From: Acidimicrobiia bacterium
Lineage (GTDB): Bacteria > Actinomycetota > Acidimicrobiia > Spongiisociales > ZC4RG35
Assembly (NCBI GenBank): GCA_025929005.1
Contig: JAICND010000085.1
Location: forward strand, 1 to 6,721
Reading direction: 5' to 3'
DNA length: 6,721 nt
In this document: positions 4,856-6,721 of the stretch, piece by piece
Layout of the letters: every line of letters starts with the position of its first letter
Numbering within the stretch: position 1 is the first letter of the stretch
Notes under the pieces: generated by a model
Databases searched by the model: none
The model's input: the letters and a program-made list of their open reading frames with translations, nothing else
What the model was told of the DNA's origin: nothing
Translations under genes and position numbers: made by a program

Positions 4856-6186
4856 CAGCCGCCGAGGTCGCCAAGGCGGTGGCCATGGGCACCCTGTCGG
4901 CCCAATCGGTGGCCGAAGAGGCTGTCAACCGCCTCCAGCAGGCTCAAGGCGTCCTCAACCCCGCCACCCTGATCGATGCCAACCGCGCCCTCCAGAGGGC
5001 CGCAGCCATCGACGAGTCGGTAGCCAATGGGATCGAGCCGGGTCCCCTGGCCGGAGTGCCAGTCGTCCTTAAAGACATCATCGATCAGGCAGGCCGGCCA
5101 ACGACATGTGGTTCAAGTTTCTATTCGGCGGTGCCGGAACGAGCTGCTGCGGTGGTGGAACGACTGGAGGCAGCCGGGGCGGTGATCGTGGCCCGGACCG
5201 GACTTCACGAGTTCGCCTACGGATTCAGCTCTGAGAATCAGTGGTTTGGGCCGGTTCGCAATCCCTGGGATCCAGCCACCTCACCGGGAGGGTCGTCGGG
5301 TGGCTCCGCTACGGCCGTTGCCGCCGGACTTGCACCGATCGGCATCGGTACCGACACTGGCGGGTCGGTGCGGGTTCCGGCCGCCCTCACCGGCACCATG
5401 GGCCTCAAGGTGACCCAAGGACGGATCCCGACGCGCGGAGTGTTCCCCCTCGCTCCGTCGCTCGACACCGTCGGTCCGATCGCGACCAGCGTTGCCGACC
5501 TGGCTCTCGCCTATCGGGTCATGGCGGGAGTGCCAGCACCTCCGCCTGGTTTCTCTTTGACAGGAATCCGGCTCGGCATCCCCATCCACTGGATGGAGAA
5601 CGGCCCTACCCAGGCCAGGGTGACGACAGGGTTCGAAAAGGCCCTCGACGCCCTGGAGCGCCTCGGAGTGAGCGTTCTACCAATCGAAGCTCCCGACCTG
5701 GTTCCCTGGGGAATGATTCAAGAGTTGGCCGGCGCCGAAGCATTTCATGTCCACAGAGAGTTTCTCGAGAAGGGAATGGTCTTTGGCGACGAGGTCGCCC
5801 AAAGGCTGCGCACAGCCTCGACGGTCACCTCCTCTCAGTATCTCGACGCCCAGGCCTGGCGGTCTCGCCTGGTCGAAGCGACCGCAGAGGTGTTCTCGAA
5901 AGTCGACCTCCTAGCGACTCCCGGGGTTGCCGCTTTGAGCAAAACCATCGGTGTGACCGAGATCGACGGCCAGCACTATCGACCCGTGCTCTCGTGGTTC
6001 TCAGCCCTCGTCAATCACATGTCGTGCCCGGCGATCGCCCTCCCGCTGGCTGGCGAAACCACTCCACCGGTCTCCCTTCAGCTCATCGCTCCATGGTGGC
6101 GGGAGGACCGACTGTTGGAGGCGGCTGCTCTGGCCGAGGAGGCGGAGCTGGTGGGTTTCAGCCCGCCTCCCCTTTACTTTGGCTAA
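4852..6186 (+). CDS. Amidase-signature family hydrolase
   Basis: A 444-residue cytoplasmic amidase that should hydrolyse a C-N amide bond; the substrate cannot be predicted. The Ser-cisSer-Lys triad is visible: Lys74 in VPVVLKDII, cis-Ser148 in SPGGSSGGS and nucleophile Ser172 in GTDTGGSVRVPA. The 24-residue spacing of the two serines matches the family. The C-terminal SALVNHMSCPAIALP segment is also typical. No transmembrane segment or signal is present. The chosen start is GTG at 4852, which overlaps the stop of the lipoprotein gene as GTGA and gives the common N-terminus TAAEVAKAVAMGTLSAQSV. An ATG at 4810 would add 14 residues inside the upstream gene and lacks a Shine-Dalgarno. GatA of the Asp/Glu-tRNA amidotransferase is related, but no gatB or gatC is adjacent and the protein is shorter, so a free-standing amidase is preferred. 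Confidence 0.9.
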   Translation: MTAAEVAKAVAMGTLSAQSVAEEAVNRLQQAQGVLNPATLIDANRALQRAAAIDESVANGIEPGPLAGVPVVLKDIIDQAGRPTTCGSSFYSAVPERAAAVVERLEAAGAVIVARTGLHEFAYGFSSENQWFGPVRNPWDPATSPGGSSGGSATAVAAGLAPIGIGTDTGGSVRVPAALTGTMGLKVTQGRIPTRGVFPLAPSLDTVGPIATSVADLALAYRVMAGVPAPPPGFSLTGIRLGIPIHWMENGPTQARVTTGFEKALDALERLGVSVLPIEAPDLVPWGMIQELAGAEAFHVHREFLEKGMVFGDEVAQRLRTASTVTSSQYLDAQAWRSRLVEATAEVFSKVDLLATPGVAALSKTIGVTEIDGQHYRPVLSWFSALVNHMSCPAIALPLAGETTPPVSLQLIAPWWREDRLLEAAALAEEAELVGFSPPPLYFG

Positions 6187-6228
6187 CCCGCCTTTGTCGT
6201 ACACTTCATGGAAAAGGGCGCGGGTTAG
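6183..6228 (+). repeat. Inverted repeat over the amidase stop codon
   Basis: CTAACCCGC at 6183-6191 pairs perfectly with GCGGGTTAG at 6220-6228 across a 28-base loop. The inner CTTT and AAAG stretches could extend the stem after a small bulge. The left arm contains the amidase TAA. No T-run follows, so it is not a standard intrinsic terminator. It may be a transcript-end structure, a weak terminator or a protein-binding site. Confidence 0.5.
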
Positions 6229-6230
6229 TC

Positions 6231-6259
6231 CTGAACTGGGCAGCGGCGGCGCCGATAAC
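6231..6259 (+). promoter_or_regulatory. Possible promoter for korA
   Basis: CTGAAC (6231-6236) and GATAAC (6254-6259) are separated by 17 bases and match 3 and 4 of 6 consensus positions. They lie just after the inverted repeat and 38 bases before the korA GTG, where a promoter is expected because korA begins a new functional group. In GC-rich DNA such matches arise by chance, so this is only a candidate. Confidence 0.25.
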
Positions 6260-6297
6260 TTCTTGAAAATCAAGCATCCAGGAATCGAAGAAACCAA

Positions 6298-6721
6298 GTG
6301 GAGACCACGACCGCGGTCGAGTCCGAGACCGCGTCCCAAAAACGAGTAACCGATAGGATCGTCATCCGTTTCGCCGGCGACTCCGGCGATGGAATGCAGG
6401 TGGCAGGCAGCCGCTTTACCGATGCTTCCGCTTACTTCGGCAACGACCTTTCGACCCTCCCCTCTTTCCCCGCCGAAATCCGGGCCCCCGCCGGCACCCT
6501 GCCGGGGGTCTCGTCGTTCCAGGTACAGATCGCCGATTTCGACATCCTCACCGCCGGCGATGCGCCCGACTGTCTGGTAGCGATGAACCCAGCTGCGCTG
6601 CGGTCAAACCTGGCCGATTTGCGGCAGGGGGGCACCCTGATCGTCAACTCCGAAGCGTTTGACGAACGCAACTTGGGCAAAGCTGGTTACACCTCCAACC
6701 CTTTGGAGAGCGAGGCCGTGA
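6298..6721 (+). CDS. korA: 2-oxoacid:ferredoxin oxidoreductase alpha subunit (KorA), 5' part
   Basis: The first 141 codons of a gene that continues past the window end. The protein is the start of the alpha subunit of a 2-oxoglutarate (or related 2-oxoacid):ferredoxin oxidoreductase, which oxidatively decarboxylates 2-oxoacids to acyl-CoA and reduces ferredoxin in central metabolism. After a 19-residue polar N-terminus comes the gamma-type domain: RIVIRFAGDSGDGMQVAGSR (20-39), then FPAEIRAPAGTLPGVSSFQV (57-76), DILTAGDAPDCLVAMNPAAL (82-101) and GGTLIVNSEAF. These are very typical of alpha subunits in which the gamma domain is fused at the N-terminus; the pyrimidine and TPP-associated domains would lie outside the window. 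GTG at 6298 is the only usual start between the in-frame TAA at 6256-6258 and the domain; the Shine-Dalgarno is weak (GAAG, 7 bases away). The beta subunit korB is expected downstream. Confidence 0.92.
   Translation, partial: METTTAVESETASQKRVTDRIVIRFAGDSGDGMQVAGSRFTDASAYFGNDLSTLPSFPAEIRAPAGTLPGVSSFQVQIADFDILTAGDAPDCLVAMNPAALRSNLADLRQGGTLIVNSEAFDERNLGKAGYTSNPLESEAV

Noticed and set aside
4852..6186. Calling the amidase gatA
   Set aside because: The signature is shared by the whole family, no gatB or gatC is adjacent, and the length is below usual GatA, so the general call is safer.
6208..6228. Tiny ATG frame encoding MEKGAG before korA
   Set aside because: Six codons without a clear Shine-Dalgarno or attenuator-like codons; most likely chance.
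5241..6266. Plus-strand frame of 341 codons overlapping the amidase
   Set aside because: It is a frame-shifted shadow of the amidase, Arg/Ser/Gly-rich with no recognisable motif; the amidase frame has all catalytic residues.

Overview
The window is GC-rich DNA with tightly packed genes, frequent GTG/TTG starts and stop/start overlaps. It looks like a high-GC actinobacterium. Long poly-threonine linkers in two exported proteins, a nickel superoxide dismutase (SOD) and an actinobacterial-type 2-oxoacid:ferredoxin oxidoreductase suggest an uncultured Acidimicrobiia-like lineage. That placement is inference from protein style and is not proven by a marker gene.

Left part, minus strand (2047 down to 1): sodN (nickel SOD), then modA, modB and the first 25 codons of modC. 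The genes are almost fused: 3 bases between sodN and modA, a 4-base TTGA overlap between modA and modB, and a 4-base GTGA overlap between modB and modC. This reads as one transcription unit joining superoxide defence to molybdate/tungstate uptake. SodN carries all the main nickel-site residues except two: position 5 of the nickel hook, normally proline, is Phe, and the second-shell Tyr62 equivalent is also Phe.

Middle, plus strand from 2102: sodX, the S26-type peptidase that exposes the nickel-binding amino terminus of SodN, is transcribed divergently from sodN across a 54-base gap. Close behind it lie a membrane-anchored Thr-rich protein of unknown function (2532-3323), a tandem ACT-domain protein (3367-3762), a DUF3048/YerB-like lipoprotein with a Thr-rich stalk (3791-4855) and an amidase-signature hydrolase (4852-6186) that overlaps the lipoprotein stop.

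Right end: a 111-base gap holds a perfect 9-bp inverted repeat and a weak promoter candidate. It is followed by the 5' part of korA, the 2-oxoglutarate/2-oxoacid:ferredoxin oxidoreductase alpha subunit, which runs off the window.

No rRNA, tRNA, CRISPR array, IS element or attachment site was seen, and no gene-free stretch exceeds 300 bases. The parts most worth a second look are the altered nickel hook and the sodN-modABC arrangement.
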